32,652 nucleotides of DNA from positions 1-32,652 of the forward strand of contig JAJRAN010000074.1 in NCBI GenBank assembly GCA_028682915.1, given 5' to 3'. This document shows, in pieces, positions 24,094 to 31,240 of the stretch. Below the pieces are notes generated by a model. That model had not been told where the DNA came from. It saw only the letters and a program-made list of their open reading frames with translations, and made no database searches. The translations under genes and the position numbers were made by a program. Position 1 is the stretch's first letter; each line of letters begins with the position of its first letter. This DNA is from Methanomassiliicoccales archaeon. Lineage in GTDB: Archaea; Thermoplasmatota; Thermoplasmata; Methanomassiliicoccales; UBA472.

Positions 24094-24825
24094 TCAAGGC
24101 GAGGCCTCAGCCACGCTGGGAGCCTTGGCTCCGTAGGTGACCCGGAAGCGTTTCTGGAAGCGCTTGAACATCACGAGCACAGGCTTGCCCAGGGCGATGG
24201 CGAAGATGACGTTCCCTATGATATGTAAAAGCCCGAAAGGCAATCCAGCTATCAGGGTGGGGATGAGCAGGTCGGGGTCGCAGCGGTAGAAGACGATCCA
24301 GCTGCTGAAGTCCATCACCGTGTTATAGGCCATCCCCAAGATAATTCCGAGGAGGATGACCACGCGGACGCCGGCGTCCGGGTGGCGCTTTCCATAATAG
24401 CCAGCGACCAGCCCGACCATGGCCCAGGCCATCATCTCCCAGGGCGTCCAGGGGCCCTGCCCGAAGAACATGTTGCTCACCGCCGCGGTCAGGGAGCCGA
24501 CCATGGCGCCGGCCAATGAGCCGAACACCAGGCCGACGCAGATGATGAGGAAGGTGCAGGGCTTGATGTTGGGCAGGGCGGCGAACGGAATGCGCGAGGC
24601 GGCGGTGATGGCCGCGAGCACGCCGATGAGCGCGACCTCCTTGGAGCTGATCTTGGACTCCTCGAACTTGGCGAACAGCACCGCGAGGATGAAGAAGACC
24701 AGCATGATGGAGAGGAAGGCGGCGTAGTCCGCCAGCAGCGAGGTGGAAACCACGCCGAGTGCCACGATCGCCACGGCCGTGACCACCGCCCCCAGGCTCG
24801 CAAGCATGCTGGCCTTTATCTTCAT
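24094..24825 (-). CDS. ECF transporter substrate-binding (S) component
   Basis: A membrane protein of 243 residues with about six to seven hydrophobic helices. Typical S-component features are an early helix IGVLAAITAASRIPF with small residues for docking on EcfT, LIICVGLVFGSLAGAMVGSLTAAVSNMFFGQGPWTPWEM, and GLVAGYYGK. It is the last gene of the run EcfT, EcfA, S, and begins two bases before the EcfA stop on the message. The vitamin it carries cannot be read directly. The two DUF4430-like proteins at the head of the same operon point to corrinoids (inference). Folate, riboflavin or queuosine-type substrates are alternatives. Confidence 0.87.
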   Translation of the reverse strand: MKIKASMLASLGAVVTAVAIVALGVVSTSLLADYAAFLSIMLVFFILAVLFAKFEESKISSKEVALIGVLAAITAASRIPFAALPNIKPCTFLIICVGLVFGSLAGAMVGSLTAAVSNMFFGQGPWTPWEMMAWAMVGLVAGYYGKRHPDAGVRVVILLGIILGMAYNTVMDFSSWIVFYRCDPDLLIPTLIAGLPFGLLHIIGNVIFAIALGKPVLVMFKRFQKRFRVTYGAKAPSVAEASP

Positions 24826-24826
24826 C

Positions 24827-26287
24827 TCAAGCCTCCACGCATATCGCGCTCTTGGCCAGGCTCATGATGCTGTCCAGGGGCACGTCCGTCAGGCGCCCTT
24901 CCTCAAGCCTCATGACCCGGGTCGCGTGCTCCGCCACGAAGCGGTAGTCGTGGGTGACAAGGACGGTGGTCATGCCCTGTTCCCGCAGCGCGTCTAGGAT
25001 GGAGGCCATCTTCTCCTTGTTGCCGTAGTCCAAGCCCCGGGTGGGCTCATCGAGCACCAGGATCTTGGGCCTGCCCACGATGACCGAGGCCAGGGCCGCC
25101 CTCTCGCGCTCGCCGCAGCTCAGGTCACGTGGGAACATCTCCCTGTAGCGCTCCAGGTCGAGCACCTTGAGGGACCAGTCGATCCTCTCCTTCCACTCCC
25201 TGTGGTCGATGCTCAGGTTCTTCAGGGTGAACTCCAGCTCCTTGGTCAGCGTCTCCTCGAAAAGGTAGTTGTTGGGGTTCTGCCCCAGGTAACCTATCTG
25301 GTTGGCGAGGCTGGCCGTGGTGGACTTCTCGATGTCCTGGCCCATCAGGACGACCTTCCCAGCCTTGGGCCTCAGCAGCCCGTTGAGGTGCTTCAGGAGG
25401 GTCGACTTGCCGCAGCCGTTGGCCCCGACGATGGCCACTATCTCCTGGGACCTCACGTCGAGGCTCAGGTCCTTCAGGATCTTGGTCTCGCCATAGGCGA
25501 AGTCGAGCGATCGAGCAGAGAGCACCACGGATGAGTGCCCATCCTCGACGGTCTTCCTGCTGAAGTCGGCGATCAGCCCCTTCTCCCTCAGGGCAAGCAT
25601 CAGCTCCTTCGGCTTCCCGTCCAGGATGATGCGGCCCCCCTCCATGAGCACGATCCTCTGGGCATGGCGCAGGCAGCGCTCGAGCCGGTGCTCGACGATG
25701 ACGATGGCGATCCCCTGCTCCCGGTTGAGGCGCTTGAGGAAATCGAGGAAGAGCACGGCCGTCTCCTCGTCCAACTGGGAGGTGGGCTCGTCTAGGACGA
25801 TGTACTTGGGCCTCATGGCCAGCACCGAGGCCAGTGCCACCTTCTGCTTCTCGCCTCCCGACAGCTCGGGGATGAAGCGCTTGAAGAAGCGCTGCAGGTC
25901 GAAGTAGGTTGAGAGCTGAGCCACCCGGGAATGCATCTCCTCCCTCGACAGGGCGAGGTTCTCCATCCCGAAGGCCATCTCGTTCTCCACGTTGGTCATG
26001 ACCAGCTGGTTCTCAGGGTCCTGGAAGACCATGCCGATGATGCCAGCCAGCTTCGCCGGGGGGGTGTGCCGCGTCTCCTGGCCGTCCACGGAGACGCCGC
26101 CTTCGATGTTGCCGCCATAGAAGTGCGGTATCAGGCCGTTCAGCGCGCGGCATAGCGTCGATTTCCCGCACCCGGAAGGACCGACGAGGATGACGAACTC
26201 GCCCTCATTGATCTCAAGGCTTACGTCCCTGAGCGAGGGCTTGCCCGCGCCCCCGTAGGTGAAGGTGAACCGGTCCATTCGGATCAT
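24827..26287 (-). CDS. ECF transporter ATPase, fused double nucleotide-binding protein
   Basis: A protein of 486 residues made of two ABC ATPase domains in one chain, equal to EcfA1 plus EcfA2. Domain 1 has Walker A GPSGCGKST, signature LSGGEKQK and Walker B YIVLDEPTSQLDEET. Domain 2 has GANGCGKST, a diverged signature LSCGERER and ILVLDEPTRGLD. The ORF track extends 197 codons too far upstream into the EcfT gene. The real start is ATG 26287, overlapping the EcfT stop (ATGA); ATG 26278 is an alternative. The fused form is usual in many archaea and actinobacteria. It powers uptake by the adjacent S and T subunits. Confidence 0.93.
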   Translation of the reverse strand: MIRMDRFTFTYGGAGKPSLRDVSLEINEGEFVILVGPSGCGKSTLCRALNGLIPHFYGGNIEGGVSVDGQETRHTPPAKLAGIIGMVFQDPENQLVMTNVENEMAFGMENLALSREEMHSRVAQLSTYFDLQRFFKRFIPELSGGEKQKVALASVLAMRPKYIVLDEPTSQLDEETAVLFLDFLKRLNREQGIAIVIVEHRLERCLRHAQRIVLMEGGRIILDGKPKELMLALREKGLIADFSRKTVEDGHSSVVLSARSLDFAYGETKILKDLSLDVRSQEIVAIVGANGCGKSTLLKHLNGLLRPKAGKVVLMGQDIEKSTTASLANQIGYLGQNPNNYLFEETLTKELEFTLKNLSIDHREWKERIDWSLKVLDLERYREMFPRDLSCGERERAALASVIVGRPKILVLDEPTRGLDYGNKEKMASILDALREQGMTTVLVTHDYRFVAEHATRVMRLEEGRLTDVPLDSIMSLAKSAICVEA

Positions 26288-27156
26288 TTCCTCGCCCCCA
26301 GCAAAATCGGCGCGAAGAGCAGCACTTCCACTGCCACCACCAGAACGTCCATGGAGTCCACGGTGAGTGTGGACCCTCCGATGTAGTTGGCGTTGCCATA
26401 GCCGAGGATGAACATCGCCACGCCGAACGGCACCGCGGCCAGTGCGAGGTACATTATCGCCCTCTCCCTTCTGGACATTATCGGATCGTAATAGGAAGTC
26501 CTCCTCCTGGCCCCGAAGCCCCTCGCCTCCATGGCCTCGGCGATCTCCATGGAGCGGTCCATGGAGTTCAGCAGCAATGGCATCATCACCGGGGCCCTCA
26601 CCTTCGCCTTGGCGATGACGTTGCCTTTGTCGAACTCCACGCCTCGAGCCTTCATCGCGTCCTCGATGCTGCCCGAGTCGGCCGCTATCGTGGGGTACAT
26701 CCTGGTGGCTATGGACAGCCCGGTCATCGATTTCACCCCGAAGCGTGAGAGTATCTTGAGTAGGTCGTCCGGGTGGACGGTGAACGTCAGTACGGAGAAG
26801 GCCACGATGGCCAGGAACAGGCGGAGGCTCATCGAAGTGGCGAACAGAATGGACTCCTGCGTCACCTGGATGATCCATATGGTGAAGATGACGGTGCTGC
26901 CCTGCGAGAACAGGATGCTGAAGAGGAAGAGGAAGGCCGCCACGTAGACGGTGTACTTGAGCAGGCTGAGGGTGGCGCGCAGCACCTTGGCCGCCGTCAC
27001 CACCACTAAGGCGAACACCAGGAAAACTGCCAGGTAGAAAATGTCCGAGATGAGGATTGAGAGCAGGAAGATGGCCGCCACGAAGGCTATCTTCGGCCTA
27101 GCATCCATGCGATGGATGCGGGAATCCTTATCCTGGTAGGGGAAGAGTAGCGGCAT
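26284..27156 (-). CDS. ecfT: ECF transporter transmembrane (T) component
   Basis: A protein of 290 residues with a block of hydrophobic N-terminal helices, a long cytoplasmic helical region and final membrane helices. It shows the two short Ala-Arg-Gly coupling motifs of EcfT: DAMKARGVEF (near residue 170) and AEAMEARGFGARRRTSYY (near 210), which engage the two ATPase domains. The last helix runs to the C-terminus (VLVVAVEVLLFAPILLGARK). The start lies six bases after the DUF4430-like gene, and the stop overlaps the ATPase start. It is therefore fully embedded in the five-gene operon. Confidence 0.92.
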   Translation of the reverse strand: MPLLFPYQDKDSRIHRMDARPKIAFVAAIFLLSILISDIFYLAVFLVFALVVVTAAKVLRATLSLLKYTVYVAAFLFLFSILFSQGSTVIFTIWIIQVTQESILFATSMSLRLFLAIVAFSVLTFTVHPDDLLKILSRFGVKSMTGLSIATRMYPTIAADSGSIEDAMKARGVEFDKGNVIAKAKVRAPVMMPLLLNSMDRSMEIAEAMEARGFGARRRTSYYDPIMSRRERAIMYLALAAVPFGVAMFILGYGNANYIGGSTLTVDSMDVLVVAVEVLLFAPILLGARK

Positions 27157-27162
27157 TTGCGC

Positions 27163-27663
27163 TCATCCGGCCAAGGGCGTGTACTTCCATTCCACGCTGT
27201 CACCGTTGGCGATGCTGATCATGTTGCAGGCGCGGTTCCCGTAGACGCCGTTCAGGTAGAACTGCCACCCCGGCCCGCCTCCAACCTGGTTGGTGAGGTC
27301 GGCGATGGACGTGACCAGCAGGCCCAAGGTCTGGTTCTGGGTCCCGACAGCGAAATCGGCGATGGACGCCGCCTCCATGAGCTGCAGATAGCAGTTCGAG
27401 CCGCTGGTGATGTTCTTGAACGTCCAGACCGAGTGGCCGGAGTTCTCCACCGTCGTGGCCTGCCATTCCCCGCTCACCATCTCCCAGGTCGTGATGTTCC
27501 CGGGGTGGATGGGCGCGGCAGTGTCCACGAAGTCTATGGACAGGTCCGTGGTCACGTCGTCCTCCGAGCCGCTCAGATCGGGGAAGGCGAAGACGGCGAT
27601 GATCACGATTATCACGATAACGATGGCGATCAGCGCCAGGTCCGTCCTTTTCAGCTTGCTCAT
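27163..27663 (-). CDS. Membrane-anchored DUF4430-like protein
   Basis: A protein of 166 residues from ATG 27663 (MSKLKRTDLALIAIVIVIIVIIAVF), with one N-terminal membrane helix that anchors the rest outside. The C-terminal domain ends in QVGGGPGWQFYLNGVYGNRACNMISIANGDSVEWKYTPL, which matches the DUF4430 pattern (Gly-Trp, aromatic-Tyr, Asn-Gly and Gly-Asp-x-Val-x-Trp). DUF4430 is related to the C-terminal domain of transcobalamin and intrinsic factor. Lying between another DUF4430 protein and EcfT, it is a candidate surface corrinoid-binding partner of the transporter. The ligand is inferred, not seen. The start overlaps the upstream stop (ATGA). Confidence 0.8.
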   Translation of the reverse strand: MSKLKRTDLALIAIVIVIIVIIAVFAFPDLSGSEDDVTTDLSIDFVDTAAPIHPGNITTWEMVSGEWQATTVENSGHSVWTFKNITSGSNCYLQLMEAASIADFAVGTQNQTLGLLVTSIADLTNQVGGGPGWQFYLNGVYGNRACNMISIANGDSVEWKYTPLAG

Positions 27664-29570
27664 ATGACTCTCCTTCTCATCAGCAAGATTGCTACTACTA
27701 CAACGATCGCGACTATTCCTATGGCTGCGGCAATCCACAGCAAGGTGTTGTCGTCAGTGGGTTCCGTGGACTCGATGTTGGCGAAGTCCGTCGCTGAGGA
27801 GGATTGACCAGCCGGGTTGGTGATCGTAAGAGTCACCGTGTAATTGCCGTCCTCGGCATAGGTATGGCTCACCGACCTCCCAATACTTGTGTTGCCATCG
27901 CCGAAGTCCCAGGCATATCCGAACAGGCTGGAACCGACCGCAGAGCTGACTACTAAGTCAACCTGTTTACCGTCGATGGTCTTCGTGAACGAGACTACCG
28001 GTGGAACCACGCTGTTCAGGGAGAAGGCATACACGTGCCCGTTGTCCGATGAGACGTAGAGCACGCCGTCGGCCACCGTAGGCGCGCTCAGCGCATATTG
28101 GGCGGGGTCGAGCGGCATCTGCCAGTAGAGCTCTCCCGACTCACTGATGGCCAGCAACCGACTCTGCGCCTCGTTGGTGACCAGGAATATGGAACCATCC
28201 ACGCAGGTGGGTGCCGCCCCGGCGAACATCGTTCCCAAGGACAGGTTCCAAAGCCTCTCACCGGCGAAGCTCACCAAATGAAGGTCAGTCGCGGTTATGG
28301 AAGCCACTCCATTGCTGGACAGTGCAGGCGAAGCCGGTGATGGTCCGAGTTCCGTGTAGCCTAGAACATCGCCGTCGAAGCTGACCCAAGCCAGACCTCC
28401 GTTGGTCGCCGAGGCTCCAGAGTAGTTGGAATAACTAACAACCACAAATGAGTCCATTACCAACGGGAAGCCGCGGATCTTGCTTCCCACGGCCATGCTC
28501 CATTTCTCCGTGCCATTGCTTGCGAAGAATGCATGAAGTTTCCCATCCTCCGCGCCTATGTAGATGGTCCCGTCCCATGCGGCGGGAGACGAGGAGTAGA
28601 TGGCGGCTGCGACGGTGCTGTTCCACGCCTCTGACCCATCGTCATGCAGGGCGTAGAGCTTTCCATCGCCCGATGCCACATAGATCAATCCGCGATAGGC
28701 GATAGGCGACGGGGAACCGTACACCATTCCCGACTTCGTGTCGAAGTCCCAGCGGGGATCGCCGGACGCGGCGTCGAAGGCATAGATCTTTCCGTTGGCC
28801 GAAGGGACGACCAGGAGTCCTCCATAGATCAACGGGGCGCCTACCTGGTAGCCTGTGCCTATCTCCTTGCTCCAAACGATCCCTCCGGATGAGTTAAGGC
28901 AGAAGACGGTCGAGTTGGTGTCGTAGCCGAAGGTGGTGAAGTTCAGCAAACCGCTGGTAACAGCGTACTGCAAACCGTTCGCGCTCACGATCGGAGCGTC
29001 GATGGCGCCATTGCCCAAGTCCACGTCCAATTTAAGGGTGACGTTATTCGGTGCGATTGCGGGCTGAGCGCCGGTGTTAAGGTTATCGTGACGGTAGCTG
29101 CTCCAAGGATAGCGATTCTCGGGAGTGGCGCCAGGGATCAGCGTCCATGAGGCGAAGTAGGTCCAGGCGATGGCCGGCACGCTGTTGGCTGGCGTCGCAG
29201 ATGCGCCCACCCACGAGCTCTCCCAGGCTCCCGTATCCGCGTTCCAGGTCCAGAAAGCCCAATATTCCCCGGTGTCCGGGTTCCAGCCTCCGATCGAATT
29301 GTTGTCCCCGATGCCCTCTATCGAGTTGACCGACCACCCGAACTGGGAGTTGGTGGCGTTCACGATGAAGCCCAGCTGGTCGGCCGCTTGCATGGTGGCG
29401 TCGAAGGCGGTCATGCCTGAGGTCACCTGTACGTCGGCCCAGGCGATCCGCCCGTCACCGAAATCGAATGAGACCGCGCAGGCGTCGTATGTCGCAGCCT
29501 GGGCAGGAATGGCAAATGATGCCATCAGCAGCAAGGAGGTTAGCGCTAAGATACCAAACTTCAAATTCAA
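27660..29570 (-). CDS. Large surface protein: DUF4430-like, PQQ-type propeller, PKD, membrane anchor
   Basis: A protein of 636 residues and the first gene of the ECF operon. It has a signal peptide (FGILALTSLLLMASFAIPAQAA) and a DUF4430-like domain (about 30-165; GMTAFDATMQAADQLGFIV, GWSVNSIEGIG, WAFWTWNADTGAWESS). A propeller of PQQ-like blades follows (about 185-525; repeated pattern GxIYVASxDGKLYAL/YIGAEDGKLHAF with Trp), then a PKD domain (VSFTKTIDGKQVDLVV...YAWDFGDGNTS...HTYAEDGNYTVTLTI) and a final membrane helix with RRRVI. The start is TTG 29570 with GGAG five bases before it; TTG 29564 is possible, and no ATG fits. Likely an exposed ligand-capture protein for the transporter. Confidence 0.82.
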   Translation of the reverse strand: MNLKFGILALTSLLLMASFAIPAQAATYDACAVSFDFGDGRIAWADVQVTSGMTAFDATMQAADQLGFIVNATNSQFGWSVNSIEGIGDNNSIGGWNPDTGEYWAFWTWNADTGAWESSWVGASATPANSVPAIAWTYFASWTLIPGATPENRYPWSSYRHDNLNTGAQPAIAPNNVTLKLDVDLGNGAIDAPIVSANGLQYAVTSGLLNFTTFGYDTNSTVFCLNSSGGIVWSKEIGTGYQVGAPLIYGGLLVVPSANGKIYAFDAASGDPRWDFDTKSGMVYGSPSPIAYRGLIYVASGDGKLYALHDDGSEAWNSTVAAAIYSSSPAAWDGTIYIGAEDGKLHAFFASNGTEKWSMAVGSKIRGFPLVMDSFVVVSYSNYSGASATNGGLAWVSFDGDVLGYTELGPSPASPALSSNGVASITATDLHLVSFAGERLWNLSLGTMFAGAAPTCVDGSIFLVTNEAQSRLLAISESGELYWQMPLDPAQYALSAPTVADGVLYVSSDNGHVYAFSLNSVVPPVVSFTKTIDGKQVDLVVSSAVGSSLFGYAWDFGDGNTSIGRSVSHTYAEDGNYTVTLTITNPAGQSSSATDFANIESTEPTDDNTLLWIAAAIGIVAIVVVVAILLMRRRVI

Positions 29571-29598
29571 TCCCTCTCCTTTCCAATCAGTCAGTGTG

Positions 29599-29619
29599 AG
29601 TTGGATATATCATCCAACT
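29599..29619. repeat. Inverted repeat at the start of the ECF operon, operator candidate
   Basis: AGTTGGAT (29599-29606) and ATCCAACT (29612-29619) are a perfect 8-bp inverted repeat around ATATC, with TGT/ACA extending the symmetry after gaps. It lies just downstream of the operon's TATA box, at the expected transcription start. Confidence 0.6.
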
Positions 29620-29639
29620 GATACAGAATCACAGACTCC

Positions 29640-29650
29640 GTATATATCCT
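29640..29650. promoter_or_regulatory. TATA region, ECF operon (minus) and possibly the plus-strand gene
   Basis: GTATATATCC reads as GGATATATAC on the minus strand, with start of transcription near 29620. Its TATATA core is symmetric, so it may also serve the plus-strand gene at 29753 through a longer leader. Confidence 0.55.
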
Positions 29651-29699
29651 TTTTTCTCGTGAATAGCTAAGACAATTCGCCATTCTGGAAAAAAATTGT

Positions 29700-29751
29700 G
29701 CGGAGTGTATCCGAGGCTCGAACCTCACGGCATCCCCCGCCACAACTCCGC
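29700..29751 (-). other. tRNA-like folded element with T7 tail
   Basis: On the minus strand, GCGGAGT and ACTCCGC pair as a seven-base outer stem around a TTCGAG-loop hairpin (GAGG/CCTC) that looks like a T-arm. A T7 tract follows at 29695-29689. At 52 bases it lacks an anticodon arm, so it is not a functional tRNA. It contains repeat copy 1. It may be a tRNA remnant, a small RNA, or the folded leader of the gene starting at 29753. Confidence 0.35.
29720..29734 (+). repeat. Dispersed direct repeat, copy 1 (GAACCTCACGGCATC)
   Basis: Full 15-base copy 18 bases before ATG 29753. The core resembles the T-arm of a tRNA read on the minus strand (GGTTCGA). Confidence 0.65.
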
Positions 29752-29752
29752 C

Positions 29753-30280
29753 ATGCTAAATGATATTAAAACGCACATCCCTATTTATCTAGAGCCAATG
29801 AAAGATTACATTAGTGAGTTAAGTGACGAGCAATGGCAAGCTCTCAGAGAAAATATCCGTGTTGTGGCATGTCAGATATCGGTGAACGCCTTTCTGGATG
29901 TCGCGGATAGTAATAGCGTTATCAACAGCACACGTCCTTATTTTATTATGTCTGGCAAAGCCTTTGCGATAAATATTATCAATCTTTTTCATATCGAAGG
30001 AGACGACATCGATAAAATGGGAGATTGCTGCCTTATTTTCCACAAAATTTCCGACCATGATATGAATGAAATCGAAAGAACAAAAGATAAGATAGTTTGC
30101 GTCGGGGGGACAAAGTGTCATTGGAGGGACAATCCAAAGGAGATGTGCATAACGCATGGCGCCATATTCTTGAACGCTGTTTGCGAAGCCATCAATCCTG
30201 AGTACGAGTGTAAATTCACCCATATGATCACTAAAGGCGATCCTTTCTGCTCCTGGGTCATCGAGAAAAAGAAGAAGTGA
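29753..30280 (+). CDS. Cysteine-rich protein related to ATC-hydrolase-like domains
   Basis: A protein of 175 residues from ATG 29753 (MLNDIKTHIPIYLEP). The ORF-track start TTG 29696 would translate the direct repeat that is non-coding elsewhere. The C-terminal half carries the motif CHWRDNPKEMCITHGAIFLNAVCEAINPEYECKFTHMITKGDPFCSWVI. Its CEAI-P-Y and M-TKGD-x-x-C-x-W parts also occur in the two-domain protein at 31241. The pattern resembles the L-2-amino-thiazoline-4-carboxylate hydrolase-like and related small-ligand sensor domains; no reaction is claimed. There is no signal peptide. Base composition is much richer in A and T than in the operons to the left, which suggests acquisition. A repeat copy flanks it on each side. 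Confidence 0.65.
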   Translation: MLNDIKTHIPIYLEPMKDYISELSDEQWQALRENIRVVACQISVNAFLDVADSNSVINSTRPYFIMSGKAFAINIINLFHIEGDDIDKMGDCCLIFHKISDHDMNEIERTKDKIVCVGGTKCHWRDNPKEMCITHGAIFLNAVCEAINPEYECKFTHMITKGDPFCSWVIEKKKK

Positions 30281-30307
30281 ATGGCTCCAGCTCACCTCTC
30301 AAAGCCC

Positions 30308-30322
30308 GAACCTCACGGCATC
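30308..30322 (+). repeat. Dispersed direct repeat, copy 2 (GAACCTCACGGCATC)
   Basis: Full 15-base copy, preceded by AGCCC, 28 bases after the stop of the gene at 29753-30280. Confidence 0.65.
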
Positions 30323-30446
30323 TCGATAAGTCCTGGACCTTTACCTGATGTTCAAATGAAGATAGATCTGCGTCATCGCAGTGTCCTCGTGGCCGAGGTT
30401 CTCCCTGACGACCTCCAAGGAGGATAATCTTATCCAGTTGCGAGCT

Positions 30447-30656
30447 TTACCATTGCTTTCTTATTATAGCAGACGAACCGAGCAAGCCAATCCCAATAAT
30501 ACCAATAACTGCTGCTATGCCAGATTCAATCATACCTAGAAACAATAACCCTGCAGCGATCAAACAAGTTACCAATCCAATGATAAAGAGAATTTTATTC
30601 GTAATCGATTCATCTCCTTCAGAATCTTGCGAGTCATCCTAGAAATATCCTTTCAT
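30447..30656 (-). pseudogene. Small two-helix membrane ORF interrupted by TAG at codon 6
   Basis: On the minus strand ATG 30656 reads MKGYF, then TAG (30641-30639), then an open frame of 63 codons: acidic DDSQDSEGDES, helix KILFIIGLVTCLIAAGLLFLG, helix GIAAVIGIIGIGLLG, ending RKQW and TAA. A TATA-like GTTATTCTT about 25 bases upstream supports the ATG as a leaderless start. After the TAG there is no ATG, GTG or TTG before the first helix. Either the gene is decayed, the TAG is read through (pyrrolysine or suppression), or an unusual start is used. TAG is an ordinary stop for at least seven other genes here, so decay is the safer reading. Confidence 0.45.
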
Positions 30657-30704
30657 GCTAGCGTTCGTTGATTGCCGAAGAATAACTGGTTCGATTCACA
30701 GCCC

Positions 30705-30716
30705 GAACCTCACGGC
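30705..30716 (+). repeat. Dispersed direct repeat, copy 3 (GAACCTCACGGC)
   Basis: A shorter 12-base match, again preceded by AGCCC. It lies between the interrupted small ORF and the stop of the LEA14-like gene. Confidence 0.6.
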
Positions 30717-30741
30717 CGCGTAACATACCGAACGGAGCCTC

Positions 30742-31215
30742 CTAAAGTGTAATTGTACCATTCAAGTCGTAAGGAACGCTCACAGTACCCAGGAACATGT
30801 CGAAATAGGCAGTTCCTACGAGCCTCCAGTCCGCCCCACCCTGCTGGATCAATGACCAGATGGTCTGAAGTCCCCCTGAATATGAGACGGTGAACAGTTG
30901 GGGAATGACTACGGAACCCCCAGCTGGGATGGTCGTCTTCTCCAGGTTCTGTCCGCTCCCCACGTTGATGTCGTTGATATACAATGTATAATCGGTCCTA
31001 TCGAGGGTGGCCGCGTTGGCGTTCGGGTTTGTAAAACGAAGTATGATGTTGAGGGTCGCGCTGGATGTGTTTAAACTCACCAACTTTACCCCATCTGCGC
31101 TTACCTGGATGTCCTCTAATGCCTGTCTTTGCTGGACCTGTTGATAGCTAAGAAACCCTACTACAATTGCAATGATGATCACAACGACCAACAAGGCAAT
31201 AGTACCTCTCTTCAA
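30742..31215 (-). CDS. LEA14-like (WHy domain) membrane-anchored protein
   Basis: A protein of 157 residues from TTG 31215 (LKRGTIALLVVVIIIAIVVGFLSY), about five bases after AGGTGG; the ORF track extends 28 codons further upstream, overlapping the preceding gene. One N-terminal membrane helix anchors an outside domain with the LEA type 2/WHy pattern: KLVSLNTSSATLNIILRFTNPNANAATLDRTDYTLYINDINVGSGQNLEKTTIPAGGSVVIPQLFTV. The Asn-Pro in FTNPN is typical of the family. Such proteins are linked with desiccation or general stress in plants and appear widely in archaea with unknown roles. It starts 25 bases after the upstream gene, so they probably share a message. The stop is TAG. Confidence 0.75.
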   Translation of the reverse strand: MKRGTIALLVVVIIIAIVVGFLSYQQVQQRQALEDIQVSADGVKLVSLNTSSATLNIILRFTNPNANAATLDRTDYTLYINDINVGSGQNLEKTTIPAGGSVVIPQLFTVSYSGGLQTIWSLIQQGGADWRLVGTAYFDMFLGTVSVPYDLNGTITL

Positions 31216-31240
31216 GCATACCACCTTACGGTATCCCTGA

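Noticed and set aside
29571-29660. Cobalamin riboswitch in the leader of the ECF operon
   Set aside because: The leader of about 50 bases is far too short and has only a simple 8-bp hairpin, without the conserved B12-box sequences.
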